41,353 nt of DNA from Gemmatimonadaceae bacterium (GCA_036273715.1 DASUHB010000055.1:1-41353); one strand, 5' to 3'. Shown: positions 22,707 to 31,765, numbered from the stretch's first letter. Notes: generated by a model not told the origin, from the sequence alone. A program made the numbers and translations.

Positions 22707-24803
22707 ATGAAGACCCGTCTGATCGCGATCCTCCTGCTCGCACTCGTCTCGAGCCGGGTCGCCGCTGCGCAAACCAGCCACGCCGCACCCGCCACGACCA
22801 CGGCGCAGGTGCCCGTGACGAAAGTCGTGCTCTTCTCGTCCGGCGTCGGCTATTTCGAGCATGCCGGCACGGTGCACGGCACCAGCGCGACCGAGCTTCG
22901 CTTCAAGACGAGCCAGATCAACGACATCCTCAAGTCGCTCGTGCTCCAGGACGAGGACGGCGGGCGCGTGGGCGCGATCACGTATCCATCGCAGGATCCG
23001 TTAGCCAAGACGCTCAAGAGCTTTCAGGTCGACATCACACAGAATCCGAGCCTCGCCGACCTGCTCAATCAGCTGCGCGGCGCGCGCGTCACCATCCAAC
23101 GGCAGGCCGAAACGCTCTCCGGCACGATCCTCGGCGTCGAGACACGCGTCAAGGGTGGGGACAAGAGCGATTCCTTCGAGGTGCCAGTGCTCAATCTCCT
23201 AACCGGCGCCACGATTCACGCGGTCGAGCTGCCCTCGATCACCAACCTGACGTTGGACGATCTGCAACTCGAGGAGGAGCTGACGCGTGCGCTCGGCGCC
23301 TTGGTGCAGGCGCGCGATCAAGACCAGAAGCCCGTGACGATCAACTTCACCGGCACGGGCGAGCGGCGCGTTCGCATCGGGTATGTGGTCGAAACGCCGG
23401 TCTGGAAGACCAGCTACCGCTTGCTCCTCGACGACCACGGAAAGTTAGGCAAGCTGCAAGGATGGGCCATCGTCGAGAATCAGACGGAGAGCGACTGGAA
23501 CCACGTCGCGCTCTCGCTCGTGAGCGGCCGGCCGATCTCGTTCACGATGGATCTCTATCAGCCGCTGTACGCAAGTCGGCCTAACGTGGTTCCGGAGATG
23601 TACACCGGGTTGCGCCCGCAGCTGTACGAGGGCGCGACCGCGACCGACAGCGCTCGCGTGCAAATGGGGGGCGCTGCCGGAGGTGCCGGGCTCCAGCGCC
23701 GGATCGGCTACGACCAATACGGTCGGCCGTCGAAGCTGGCGCTCAGCGAGCTCGTGGTCACCCCGGCCAGCGGTGGCTCGCGCGACACGCCCATCGACGC
23801 CGCCGCATCGGTCGCGGCAGTCGCGTCGGCCGCGCGGCTCGGCGCACTGTTCCAGTACACGGTGCCGGATGTCACGCTCGCACGACAGAAATCCGCCATG
23901 CTCCCGATCATCACCGACAGCATCGAGGCCGAGCCCGTCTCGATCTACAACGCGTCCGTGCTGCGGTCGAATCCCTTGAACGGCGTGCTGCTCAAGAACA
24001 CCACGGGCAAGCACCTGCTGCAAGGTCCGGTCACGGTGCTCGACAAGGGCGTCTACGCCGGCGATGCGCGCATCGACAACGTGCCGCCGGGCCAGGAACG
24101 GCTGCTGAGCTACGGCATCGACCTCGACATGGTGGTCGACGACACGAAGAACACGCAGAACACCACACTCCTAACGGCGAAGATCGACAAGGGCGTGCTC
24201 ACCCTGAGCCGCAAGCTCGTCGCGTCGCAGGAGTACGCGGCCGACAACAAGACCAACAAGGACAAGACCCTCATCATCGAGCGGCCGATCCGCTCCGGCT
24301 GGAAGCTCGTCGACACGCCGAAGCCGTTCGAGACGACGCCGGACCTGTACCGCTTCAAGGGGACCGCCGTCGCCAACAAGGTGACCGTTCTCACGGTGAA
24401 CGAAGAGGTCGTGACTAACGAAACGGTCATGCTCGCGTCGACGGGCCTGGACCAACTGCTATTCTACAGCCGCACGGGGACCGGAGCCGGCGACATGCCG
24501 GCAGACGTGCGCGCCGCGCTCGCCAAGGCGATTCAGCTCGAGCAATCCATCGCCGCTGTCGAGGCCGACATCAACGCGCACACCCAGCGGGTGGGCGAGA
24601 TCACCGCCGAGCAGAACAGGATTCGCGAGAACATGAAGACGGTGGCGCAGTCGACCCAGTATTACAGTCGGCTGCTCGAGAAGCTCAACGAGCAGGAGAC
24701 ATCCATCGAGGGCCTGCAGAAGGAGCGGGATGCGCTCACGGCGAAGCGGGACTCGTTGCGTAAGGAATTGGATGACTATCTCAACGGGCTGACGGTGGAT
24801 TGA
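22707..24803 (+). CDS. secreted DUF4139-domain protein
   Basis: 698 residues. The signal peptide is MKTRLIAILLLALVSSRVAA. The start of the mature part (VTKVVLFSSGVGYFEHAGTV) and the central region (RIGYVVETPVWKTSYRLLLD, then GWAIVENQTESDWNHVALSL and VSGRPISFTMDLYQPLY) match the DUF4139/mucoidy-inhibitor-like family. A Gly/Ala-rich insertion with GRPSKLALSELVVTPASGG interrupts the domain near residues 330-390. The last 110 residues are a charged coiled coil (IQLEQSIAAVEADINAHTQR, NEQETSIEGLQKERDALTAK). GGAG 6 bases upstream supports ATG 22707. The function is unknown; it is probably periplasmic or surface-exposed. Confidence 0.87.
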   Translation: MKTRLIAILLLALVSSRVAAAQTSHAAPATTTAQVPVTKVVLFSSGVGYFEHAGTVHGTSATELRFKTSQINDILKSLVLQDEDGGRVGAITYPSQDPLAKTLKSFQVDITQNPSLADLLNQLRGARVTIQRQAETLSGTILGVETRVKGGDKSDSFEVPVLNLLTGATIHAVELPSITNLTLDDLQLEEELTRALGALVQARDQDQKPVTINFTGTGERRVRIGYVVETPVWKTSYRLLLDDHGKLGKLQGWAIVENQTESDWNHVALSLVSGRPISFTMDLYQPLYASRPNVVPEMYTGLRPQLYEGATATDSARVQMGGAAGGAGLQRRIGYDQYGRPSKLALSELVVTPASGGSRDTPIDAAASVAAVASAARLGALFQYTVPDVTLARQKSAMLPIITDSIEAEPVSIYNASVLRSNPLNGVLLKNTTGKHLLQGPVTVLDKGVYAGDARIDNVPPGQERLLSYGIDLDMVVDDTKNTQNTTLLTAKIDKGVLTLSRKLVASQEYAADNKTNKDKTLIIERPIRSGWKLVDTPKPFETTPDLYRFKGTAVANKVTVLTVNEEVVTNETVMLASTGLDQLLFYSRTGTGAGDMPADVRAALAKAIQLEQSIAAVEADINAHTQRVGEITAEQNRIRENMKTVAQSTQYYSRLLEKLNEQETSIEGLQKERDALTAKRDSLRKELDDYLNGLTVD

Positions 24804-24831
24804 GCCATGCGCGAGGTGAACGCCTTCGCGG

Positions 24832-26154
24832 TCAGTGGTAGCAGGACTTCTTCTCCGCCGCGAACGACGGATATCGGTTCCCCGTCTCCGTTAGCATTCG
24901 ATCGTCGAACGCAGATCCGAGAGCGCGCATGGCATCGTCCGGCAGTCGAGCCATGACGGCCGCGTCCACCAGACACCGGCAATAAATCTCCATCGCTGTC
25001 GCTTCGCCGGAGGCGGCCGCACCCGCCGTGTGCTCGCTGCATCCCTTCTTCATCGCCCGGGGCGGTGTGATCGCTCTCGGCGCGCGCGGATCGAATCCGA
25101 TCTGCTTCTGTGCATCGGCCCTCAGCTGCGCATAGAAACCGGCGTCATCCTCGACATCCGGCGGCAGTTTGCGCCGCTGCTCCGCAAGCAGCGCGATGTT
25201 GTCGTACAGGTGCTTCATCTGCGGGCTCATGCAGTCATTCGGATCGATTTCGAAGTCGTCCGGTATCTCATCCTGCTGAAAGATCACGAATGTCTTGGCA
25301 TCCTCGTGCGCGATTTCCATCATGTGGGGCCGCGTGCGCTTGAACAGATTGACGACATCGTGAAACATCTTCGGCGCGTCACCGGCGAACGCCGATTTGA
25401 ACATGTCTTTCTGGCCGTTGTATTCGTTGTAGTATCCGAACTCGAGGAGTGCGAGCGGATCGGGCACGCTCGGGCAGATTGAATTGAACGACTGCCCCAG
25501 CGACAGCACGTAGCTGCGCGTGAGCGGATCGTCCGCGAGCTGACTGAAGGTGCCGAGATAGAGCGAGCTCAGGATGCGCGGCGCGTAGTACTCCTTGAAG
25601 GTGATCGGCATCTGCTTCCAGGCGTAGGCGAAGTTGGTCTTGCCTGCGCCGCCGAGTGCGCGAATCGCGAACCGCTTCGCCGCGGCGAGCGCCGCGTCCT
25701 GTTTCGCCCCGCTGATCTTGACCGCGACTTCGGTGGTGCCCCCGCGAAACGCGTAGAGCGCGCCTAACCGATTGCCGGCCCACACCCAGATGGCGGCATC
25801 GCCCGGTCCGCCCAACTCTCTGATCGTGAGCGGCAGGAGCGAGCTGTCTCTCATCACCGCGAGCCGGCGCGTGTTGACGGCTTCGGGATCGGGCTGGTCG
25901 ACCCACACGCCAATGGTGACGAGCCGTATCGCCGACGGCGTCTCACCGTAGCCCTGCTCGTAATACTTGCAGAGCGTCCCCTGCGGACTCCGCGAAGGGC
26001 CGATCAGCTGACCGCCGACGATTGCCTCGGCTTCCGCCTTGGTGATGACGTTGCACGGGTTCCGGATCTGCGCATTGAGCGACACCGCGCAGAGCAGCGC
26101 AGAGCACAGGGCGCACAGCACACGCGTGCGCACGACGTGACCAGAGCACCTCAT
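24832..26154 (-). CDS. secreted Cys-rich protein with DUF3558-like N-terminal domain, function unknown
   Basis: 440 residues. ATG 26154 is preferred because GAGGAGGTG lies just upstream; an ATG 11 codons earlier lacks this. The signal peptide VLCALCSALLCAVSLNA is followed by IRNPCNVITKAEAEAIVGG and a second Cys in GTLCKYY, the same opening pattern as the proteins at 9885 and 19861. The rest is helical and unrecognised (FKEYYAPRILSSLYLGTFSQ, MFHDVVNLFKRTRPHMMEIA) and ends with several Cys (KKGCSEHTAG, IYCRCLVDAA, KKSCYH). It is convergent with the DUF4139 gene at 28 bp and divergent from the ADOP permease gene. The enzymatic role, if any, is unknown. Confidence 0.78.
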   Translation of the reverse strand: MRCSGHVVRTRVLCALCSALLCAVSLNAQIRNPCNVITKAEAEAIVGGQLIGPSRSPQGTLCKYYEQGYGETPSAIRLVTIGVWVDQPDPEAVNTRRLAVMRDSSLLPLTIRELGGPGDAAIWVWAGNRLGALYAFRGGTTEVAVKISGAKQDAALAAAKRFAIRALGGAGKTNFAYAWKQMPITFKEYYAPRILSSLYLGTFSQLADDPLTRSYVLSLGQSFNSICPSVPDPLALLEFGYYNEYNGQKDMFKSAFAGDAPKMFHDVVNLFKRTRPHMMEIAHEDAKTFVIFQQDEIPDDFEIDPNDCMSPQMKHLYDNIALLAEQRRKLPPDVEDDAGFYAQLRADAQKQIGFDPRAPRAITPPRAMKKGCSEHTAGAAASGEATAMEIYCRCLVDAAVMARLPDDAMRALGSAFDDRMLTETGNRYPSFAAEKKSCYH

Positions 26155-26410
26155 GCAGCCACCTCCTCGTCCTGATCCGGTGAACAACGACTCGGTTAGG
26201 CGTTCCGCACTGTGCGAACAGACGTCCGAATATAGCAGAGGCCGTCAGGGCGCGACATGGGCGTCGTGCGACGTCAGACCATGGCTCGGCGTGCTGGTTT
26301 AGTCCGAGTCGACCACGTGAGGTAAACGCGGGAGGCCGCTCCCGGGAATAGAGGGTGCGGCCAGGCGCCATCCGCCGAACGAGCCGCCAAACCCAACCCG
26401 GAACTGTCAC

Positions 26411-28885
26411 GTGCCCGAGCCTCGCCGAGCGTTAGTTGCGCCCCTGCTCCGCCGCCGCGCGGCGCGCTGGGTCGATGCCCTGCGCGCAGCCCTGAGCGCC
26501 TTACGCGCATCTCCAGGATTCAGCATTGCCGCCCTGGCCACGCTCGCCATCGGAATCGGCCCGACCACGGCCATCTTCAGCGTCGTCGATGGCGTGCTCC
26601 TCAAGCCCTTGCCGTTCTCACAGCCGGACCGCGTGGTCGCGCTGTTCCAGAACAACCGCAAGAGCGGCAACGACCACGACGATGTTGCTCCCGCCAACTT
26701 CACCGACTGGCAAGCGCGGACGACGTCGTTCGCGGCAATGGCCGCCGCCGAGCCGTTCGCGCTCAGGTACACCGGTCCTGATGGCGTCGAGCAAATCTAT
26801 GACTGGAACGTCACGCGAGACTTCTTCTCCGTCCTCGACGCGCGACCGGCACTCGGGCGCCTCTTCGTGGCCGGCGATTTCGCGCCGGGGCCGCCCCACG
26901 CCCTCGTCCTAACGTACGCCTCCTGGCAAAACCGCTTCGGCGGCGATCCCGACATCATCGGCAAGCAGTTGCGCATCGGCAGCGGCTCGGCAACAGTGGT
27001 CGGCGTGCTGCCGCGGAACTTCGATTACCTCGAGAGCGCGAAGATGGAGGTCTATGCGCCAACGATGTTCAGTTCGTCGGAGAAACAGATCCGCAACACA
27101 GCCTGGATCCACGTCGTGGGCCGGCTCAAACCCGGCGCATCGCTCGATGCGGCGCGCGCCGATGCGTCGCGCATCGCCGCCGAGCTCTCCCGGGAATATG
27201 CGGCGACTAACGCAAACACCGGCGTCACGGTCGAGCGGCTCGATCAGGCCATCGTCGGCGATGCGCGGCGCGCCGTACTGCTGCTCTTGGGAGCGGTGTC
27301 GTTGGTGCTGCTCATCGCCTGCGTCAACGTCGCAAGCCTCGTCCTCACGCGTACGGCGCGCCGCAGTAAGGAGCTCGCGATCCGAAGCGCGCTCGGCGCA
27401 TCGCGGGGTCGCCTGGCAAGCGAGATGCTCATCGAGCACGTGCTCGTCGCGCTTGGAGGCGGTGCCCTCGGAGCCGGTGTGGCCGCGTGGAGTGTCGCCA
27501 TCATTCGCCGCGTGAGTCCGGTGTCCGTCCCCCGCGTGGCCGACATGCGAATGGACGCGCGTGCGCTCGCCTTCACACTCGCCGTGGTCGCCCTGGCCAC
27601 CGTCGTGTTCGGCCTGCTGCCGGCGCTGCGCGGCGCCCAACCGAATGCGGTAACCGAGCTGCGCTCGGGCGACCGATCGGCCGGCAGCGCGTCGCGCCGC
27701 AGACCGCGCCAGTTGCTCGTGGTCGCCGAGATCACGTTCGCCGTGATTCTGTTAGTCGGATCCGGTCTGCTCATGCGAAGCTTCGTGTCTGTCGTTCACG
27801 CCGACCGTGGCTACGAGTCGGACCACGTGCTCGCTGCCACCGTATTCATCTACCAGTGGGAGCCGACGCCGGCCTCGCAGGTGAACTTCATGTCGCAGCT
27901 CGTCGCGCGCGCCGGTACGATTCCGGGTGTGGTGGCCGCAGGCGCGACCTCGTCGCTGCCGTTAGACATCGCCATTGGCGCGGACCGGGGAACGTTCACC
28001 ATCGATGGCCAGCCGGTTCCCGTGGGCAGCGAGCCATCGGCGCACATGACGGCCATCACGCCCGGCACATTGCAAACGCTCCGCATTCCGGTGCATCGTG
28101 GACGAACGTTCTCGTCCCGGGACGACTCGGCGAGCGCACCGGTGGTGATCATCAATGATGCCATGGCCCGCCGATACTGGCCCGGTGCGGATCCGATTGG
28201 CCGCCGCATTCGATTCGCATTCTACAGCAAGCCGCTCGAGCGGGAGGTGGTAGGCGTGGTCGCGGACAGCAAGCAGACGGCACTCGACAGGCCCGGCGAA
28301 CCGATCATCTACATGCCGCTCGCACAGGCGCCGACCGGCGCCATGGCGGTCGTGCTGCGAACCGCGAGCCAGGACCCGCGCTCGGTGTTGGGCGCGTTCA
28401 AGCGGACGGTTGCGCAGTTGAATCCCGCCCTGCCGCTGGCCGGCATCGAGACGCTCGACGAGCTGGCCGACGCGTCGGTGCGATTTCGCCGATTCACGCT
28501 CTCCCTCTTCGCCGCGTTCGCCGCCTGCGCGCTGCTGTTAGGCTTGGTCGGCACCTACGCGGTCGTCGGCCAGGGGGTCGCGGAACGCCGCCGGGAGCTC
28601 GGCGTCCGGCTTGCGTTAGGCGCACAAGCGGGCGACGTCATCCGGCTCGTGATGCGGGATGGCCTCGGGCCGGCCGCCGCCGGGGTAGCGTTAGGCCTGA
28701 CCGGCGGCGCGGCCGCGACGGGGTTATTGCGTCGGATGCTGGTCGGCGTGCAGCCATTCGACGCCGCGACCTTCGCGGGTGTCGCGGCCCTCATGCTCGC
28801 CGCGGCCACCGTGGCCTGCTTCCTTCCGGCCCGGCGCGCAACCATGGCGTCGCCGGTCGATACACTGCGCGCGCCGAGTGGCTGA
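26411..28885 (+). CDS. ADOP-type ABC permease (MacB/FtsX family)
   Basis: 824 residues. The start (LRASPGFSIAALATLAIGIG, then TTAIFSVVDGVLLKPLPFSQ) is the hallmark of the duplicated orphan permeases first described in Acidobacteria. A large periplasmic MacB core (TYASWQNRFGGDPDIIGKQL) is followed by an FtsX domain with three helices near residues 290-410. A second helix and MacB core follow (RQLLVVAEITFAVILLVGSG, NDAMARRYWPGADPIGRRIR), and a final FtsX domain (GVRLALGAQAGDVIRLVMRD). No ATPase gene is adjacent. Start GTG 26411 is chosen from family alignment; no ribosome binding site is obvious. Its 3' end overlaps the sigma factor start by 8 bases, so it leads an operon. Confidence 0.92.
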   Translation: MPEPRRALVAPLLRRRAARWVDALRAALSALRASPGFSIAALATLAIGIGPTTAIFSVVDGVLLKPLPFSQPDRVVALFQNNRKSGNDHDDVAPANFTDWQARTTSFAAMAAAEPFALRYTGPDGVEQIYDWNVTRDFFSVLDARPALGRLFVAGDFAPGPPHALVLTYASWQNRFGGDPDIIGKQLRIGSGSATVVGVLPRNFDYLESAKMEVYAPTMFSSSEKQIRNTAWIHVVGRLKPGASLDAARADASRIAAELSREYAATNANTGVTVERLDQAIVGDARRAVLLLLGAVSLVLLIACVNVASLVLTRTARRSKELAIRSALGASRGRLASEMLIEHVLVALGGGALGAGVAAWSVAIIRRVSPVSVPRVADMRMDARALAFTLAVVALATVVFGLLPALRGAQPNAVTELRSGDRSAGSASRRRPRQLLVVAEITFAVILLVGSGLLMRSFVSVVHADRGYESDHVLAATVFIYQWEPTPASQVNFMSQLVARAGTIPGVVAAGATSSLPLDIAIGADRGTFTIDGQPVPVGSEPSAHMTAITPGTLQTLRIPVHRGRTFSSRDDSASAPVVIINDAMARRYWPGADPIGRRIRFAFYSKPLEREVVGVVADSKQTALDRPGEPIIYMPLAQAPTGAMAVVLRTASQDPRSVLGAFKRTVAQLNPALPLAGIETLDELADASVRFRRFTLSLFAAFAACALLLGLVGTYAVVGQGVAERRRELGVRLALGAQAGDVIRLVMRDGLGPAAAGVALGLTGGAAATGLLRRMLVGVQPFDAATFAGVAALMLAAATVACFLPARRATMASPVDTLRAPSG

Positions 28886-29492
28886 CGAACAGGACGACGC
28901 TACACTGCTGGCGGCGATCGCCGCCGGCGACGAAACCGCCTGCCGGTCGCTCGTTGAGCGGTACCTGCGGAGCGCGACGCTGTTCGCCGCCCAGCTCACC
29001 GGCGACCGTGATGATGCGGAGGATGTCGTGCAGTCCGCGTTCCTTGTCGCCATCGAGCGGGCGGCAACCCTGGATCCTGGGCGTCCGTTTGCGCCCTGGT
29101 TGTTCGGCGTGGTGAGGCGGCTGGCGCTGAAGGTGCACACCCGCCGAACGCGGCGCCGAGCACTGTGGGATCGCTGGATGGCTCACAATGCCGCGAGTCG
29201 CGACGCGAGCGATGCGGGAATCGAAGCGGCGAGCGATCTCGCGGTGGTGCGCCGGCACCTCGCCGCGCTGCCCGAGATGCAGCGCGCATGTTTCGAGCTG
29301 GTCGTGCTGCGGGACGTGGCCATCGACCATGTGGCTGCGATGTACGAGATCAGCCCGTCGACAGTGCGACAGCACGTCTTTCGCGCGCGGCGGGCCCTGC
29401 GGCTGTCACTCGAGCCGCTCTTCGGAGCGCGCACGAAACGGTGGACCGGCGACGAGCCCACAGACGAATCGACCGAATGCTGCTCATCCTGA
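28878..29492 (+). CDS. ECF-type RNA polymerase sigma factor
   Basis: 204 residues. Region 2 reads SLVERYLRSATLFAAQLTGD, then RDDAEDVVQSAFLVAIERA, with the region 2.2 DAED-[VI]-[VL]-Q core. Region 4 reads HLAALPEMQRACFELVVLRD, then IDHVAAMYEISPSTVRQHVF and RARRALR, a clear helix-turn-helix. The GTG at 28878 overlaps the permease stop by 8 bases, suggesting translational coupling. It is followed after 11 bp by a small single-helix membrane protein and then a CpxP-like protein. This order suggests an envelope-stress sigma, its anti-sigma and a periplasmic sensor. Promoter sites for this sigma could not be identified by eye. Confidence 0.9.
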   Translation: MADEQDDATLLAAIAAGDETACRSLVERYLRSATLFAAQLTGDRDDAEDVVQSAFLVAIERAATLDPGRPFAPWLFGVVRRLALKVHTRRTRRRALWDRWMAHNAASRDASDAGIEAASDLAVVRRHLAALPEMQRACFELVVLRDVAIDHVAAMYEISPSTVRQHVFRARRALRLSLEPLFGARTKRWTGDEPTDESTECCSS

Positions 29493-29503
29493 GGGAGGCC
29501 ATC

Positions 29504-29848
29504 ATGCCCAACGTGTTCGATACCTCGTCGATTCGGGACGACGCCGAATACTGGCGCTCGCTTTCGGCGCGCGTGATGCGCGCCGTTAGGCGGCGGCGGT
29601 CTGGTGCGGCGTGGGTGGGAAGCCGGCCGCGCGGGTGGATGCTGACTGCGTACGCCGCCGCTGCCGCCGTCGTCATCGCCGCGCTGCTGTTGGCCGGGCG
29701 CCCGCGGCGCGCCGACGCACCCGCCCAACTCGGCCTCGTGCTCGCGCCTAACGGAGCGCTCGGCGAAGCATTGTCGCGCGCGCCCGTACCACCCCCGCTC
29801 GCCGAATTGGAATGGGCGCCTTCTTCTCGCGCTGCGGAGGAACGATGA
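29504..29848 (+). CDS. putative anti-sigma factor, single-pass membrane protein
   Basis: 114 residues: a cytoplasmic N-terminus with DAEYWRSLSARVMRAVRRRR, one membrane helix (WMLTAYAAAAAVVIAALLLA) and a short Pro/Ala-rich outside tail. No conserved zinc-binding HxxxCxxC is present. The assignment as anti-sigma rests on position directly after the sigma gene and on the topology. AGGGAGG 6 bases upstream supports ATG 29504. The stop overlaps the next start as ATGA, so the two are probably co-translated. Confidence 0.65.
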   Translation: MPNVFDTSSIRDDAEYWRSLSARVMRAVRRRRSGAAWVGSRPRGWMLTAYAAAAAVVIAALLLAGRPRRADAPAQLGLVLAPNGALGEALSRAPVPPPLAELEWAPSSRAAEER

Positions 29849-30216
29849 TCTCGACATCCGTACGGGGATGGCTGCTGCTCGTCACCTTTTTCGCGGCGGG
29901 CCTCGTGGCAGGATACGCCATCGGCCGCCCCCACGGTGGTCGCCCGTCTCGCGCGGACAATCCGATGGAGCCGCACGTGTTCGTCGAGCGCTTGAGCAGC
30001 GATCTCCATCTCGACGCGCCGCAGCGGGACTCGATCACGGAGATTCTCACGCGGCGTCAACGCGTGATCGATTCCGCATGGCGCGCGCTCGCGCCAAGTG
30101 TTCGTGCGACGATCGACTCCGCGCAGCGGGAAATCATCGCCGTGTTGCGGCCGGATCAGCGAACAAAGTACATGGAACTGTTCCGCGCAGCGCACGGCAG
30201 CATGAGCGGCCCGTGA
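29845..30216 (+). CDS. membrane-anchored CpxP/Spy-like (heavy-metal sensor type) protein
   Basis: 123 residues. An N-terminal helix (GWLLLVTFFAAGLVAGYAIG) anchors a helical periplasmic domain: HVFVERLSSDLHLDAPQRDS, then ITEILTRRQRVIDSAWRALA and IIAVLRPDQRTKYMELFRA. The L-x-x-x-Q-R-D and L-x-x-[DE]-Q repeats resemble the LTxxQ pattern of Spy, CpxP and ZraP proteins, which sense or buffer misfolded protein and metals in the periplasm. The start overlaps the preceding stop (ATGA). With the sigma and anti-sigma genes it makes a plausible envelope-stress module. Family assignment is moderate because the protein is short. Confidence 0.72.
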   Translation: MISTSVRGWLLLVTFFAAGLVAGYAIGRPHGGRPSRADNPMEPHVFVERLSSDLHLDAPQRDSITEILTRRQRVIDSAWRALAPSVRATIDSAQREIIAVLRPDQRTKYMELFRAAHGSMSGP

Positions 30217-30254
30217 GTGCGCGCACCAGCACTCTGCCCGTCCGGCCGGTCCAT

Positions 30255-30677
30255 TCAGGAACCGCCATGCTTGCCAGCTGCTGCCGCCACGAAATCGTGT
30301 GCTTCACGCGCCAGCTCGGCCCACGACAGCTTCGAGCCCGTCACGACAAACCATTCCTTCATGATCCGTCCGTGACCGGGGTCGAACCGCTTCCCGTGTC
30401 CGGCCTGCACGAGTTCATCCACCCGCGGCTTCGGCAACTTGACGACCAGTGTGTCCTGCGCCGACATTGCGAAGATCTTTCCGTTAGCACGCAACCCGTT
30501 CGACCCGAATTTGCGCGGTGACCCTGACGCGGCATTCGCCACGAACTCGGCCACTGATTGCCGATACCGCGCATCCGCGGCAAGCGCGTCGCACAGTCGC
30601 GCGAACCGCGGATCCTGGCGTCGGTTGGCGATGCTGCGTGATCGCTTCGTCGGGACCTTCCTTTTGCGAGGTTGCAT
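30255..30677 (-). CDS. TfoX/Sxy N-terminal-like protein
   Basis: 140 residues. After a basic N-terminal tail (MQPRKRKVPTKRSRSIANRR), the domain reads PRKFGSNGLRANGKIFAMSA, then QDTLVVKLPKPRVDELVQAG and FDPGHGRIMKEWFVV. The F-G-x-x-G-[LM]-x-x-[ND]-G-K-[IM]-F-A motif and the K-E-W end are typical of the TfoX_N domain. In gamma-proteobacteria TfoX/Sxy promotes competence; in most other bacteria the role of stand-alone TfoX_N proteins is unknown. ATG 30677 has GGAGGAG 4 bases upstream. The gene is divergent from the next secreted protein gene and convergent with the CpxP-like gene. Confidence 0.8.
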   Translation of the reverse strand: MQPRKRKVPTKRSRSIANRRQDPRFARLCDALAADARYRQSVAEFVANAASGSPRKFGSNGLRANGKIFAMSAQDTLVVKLPKPRVDELVQAGHGKRFDPGHGRIMKEWFVVTGSKLSWAELAREAHDFVAAAAGKHGGS

Positions 30678-30725
30678 GTCTCCTCCCATAGCGTATTGGA
30701 TCGCGCCGGCAGCGGGTCGGACGTA

Positions 30726-31478
30726 GTGCAGTATACACGTCGTCTCCACTGTTTCCTCCTATTGACGAGGCTGTTTGCGTTCTGCCGGGTCGCGTGCCTG
30801 GCGGGAGTATGGTTAGGCGTCGCTCCTGCGATTGCGGCGCAAGCTTCGCAGGCGGCCCGTCCGCCGGTGCTGGCAGTCCGTCGCCTCGAGGAAGCTGGTA
30901 CGCACTTCAGGCTCGTCCCGGATGGGCGGCGTACGCGCGACACCACCAGCTGGACCGTCGCACGCCACGTGGTCGATCGCTCGCACGGGCTCGCCGTGCA
31001 GGTGATGACATCGGTGAGTGGTGGTGACACGGCTGTCGACTCGGTTTTGTTCAACGTGCGCACACTGGTCCCGATGTGGGAACACGCCCACGGACGGCAA
31101 TCGTGGGACGTGGCGTTCGACACCGCGCGGGTCACCGGACATGTGTCGAGCTTCGGCGCCGCCGACACACCGATCGACGTCAAAATCCCAGGCTTCGCCT
31201 ACAGCTCGACCATGGACAACACCGTGGTGTGCGCCTTGCCCCTCAGAGCGGGTTATACGGTCGTACTGCCGTTCTGGGATGGCGGCCATCTGGAGATGGA
31301 TACCGTTCGCGTGCCTGCGTTAGGCAACAATTCGACGGGGCCGTGGATTGTCCAGTTCGTCGAGCCGTTCGCGACGGAAACGCTGTGGATCGATCGTGCC
31401 TCACGCCGCCTCGTACGCCACATGTACGTCCATCCGAGAACAGGCTCTCGCGAACACGTCGACTGGTCCGGCCCATGA
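30726..31478 (+). CDS. secreted beta-rich protein of unknown function
   Basis: About 250 residues. The N-terminus includes a signal-like stretch (VACLAGVWLGVAPAIAAQAS). The rest is beta-rich: TSWTVARHVVDRSHGLAVQV, then DSVLFNVRTLVPMWEHAHG and FATETLWIDRASRRLVRHMY. It faintly resembles DUF3108-like outer-envelope proteins, but I cannot confirm a family. The start is uncertain: GTG 30726 is chosen, TTG 30762 and TTG 30672 are alternatives, and none has a clear ribosome binding site. Its stop is followed at once by the serine hydrolase remnant at 31555. Confidence 0.68.
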   Translation: MQYTRRLHCFLLLTRLFAFCRVACLAGVWLGVAPAIAAQASQAARPPVLAVRRLEEAGTHFRLVPDGRRTRDTTSWTVARHVVDRSHGLAVQVMTSVSGGDTAVDSVLFNVRTLVPMWEHAHGRQSWDVAFDTARVTGHVSSFGAADTPIDVKIPGFAYSSTMDNTVVCALPLRAGYTVVLPFWDGGHLEMDTVRVPALGNNSTGPWIVQFVEPFATETLWIDRASRRLVRHMYVHPRTGSREHVDWSGP

Positions 31479-31554
31479 GTACGTCCTGTGCACCTGTAGC
31501 CGTACCTGCGCGACCGGGCAGGTCATGGCAAGTCCACGCGACGGTCGCCGCCTG

Positions 31555-31765
31555 GCCACGGGCGAGGTGTTCGGGATCGCGGCACAGGAGACCGGGCTCG
31601 TCTTCGAGTACGCCGGGCAGTCGTTCCCGCTCGAAGCCGAAACCCCGCTCGAGTACCGCGTCGCGGCGCTGCCCATTTCGATCACGTTCGTCTCCGGCAG
31701 CGTCCAGCATGATCTCGAGTGCGAACCGCGTACGCGGCATTGAATTCAACCGAATCCCCGACTAG
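31555..31765 (+). pseudogene. C-terminal remnant of a serine hydrolase gene
   Basis: Translation of 31555-31692 gives ATGEVFGIAAQETGLVFEYA, then GQSFPLEAETPLEYRVAALP and ISITFV, closely matching the C-terminal domain of the serine hydrolase at 21815-21955 (ATGEVYRIVTHDSGMVVEFA and onward). After that about 330 bases present in the intact gene are missing, the frame shifts, and the last codons (RGIEFNRIPD then TAG) match the intact end (RGIEFDRLPD). There is no start or catalytic domain, so it is a decayed fragment of a paralogue. Confidence 0.78.
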
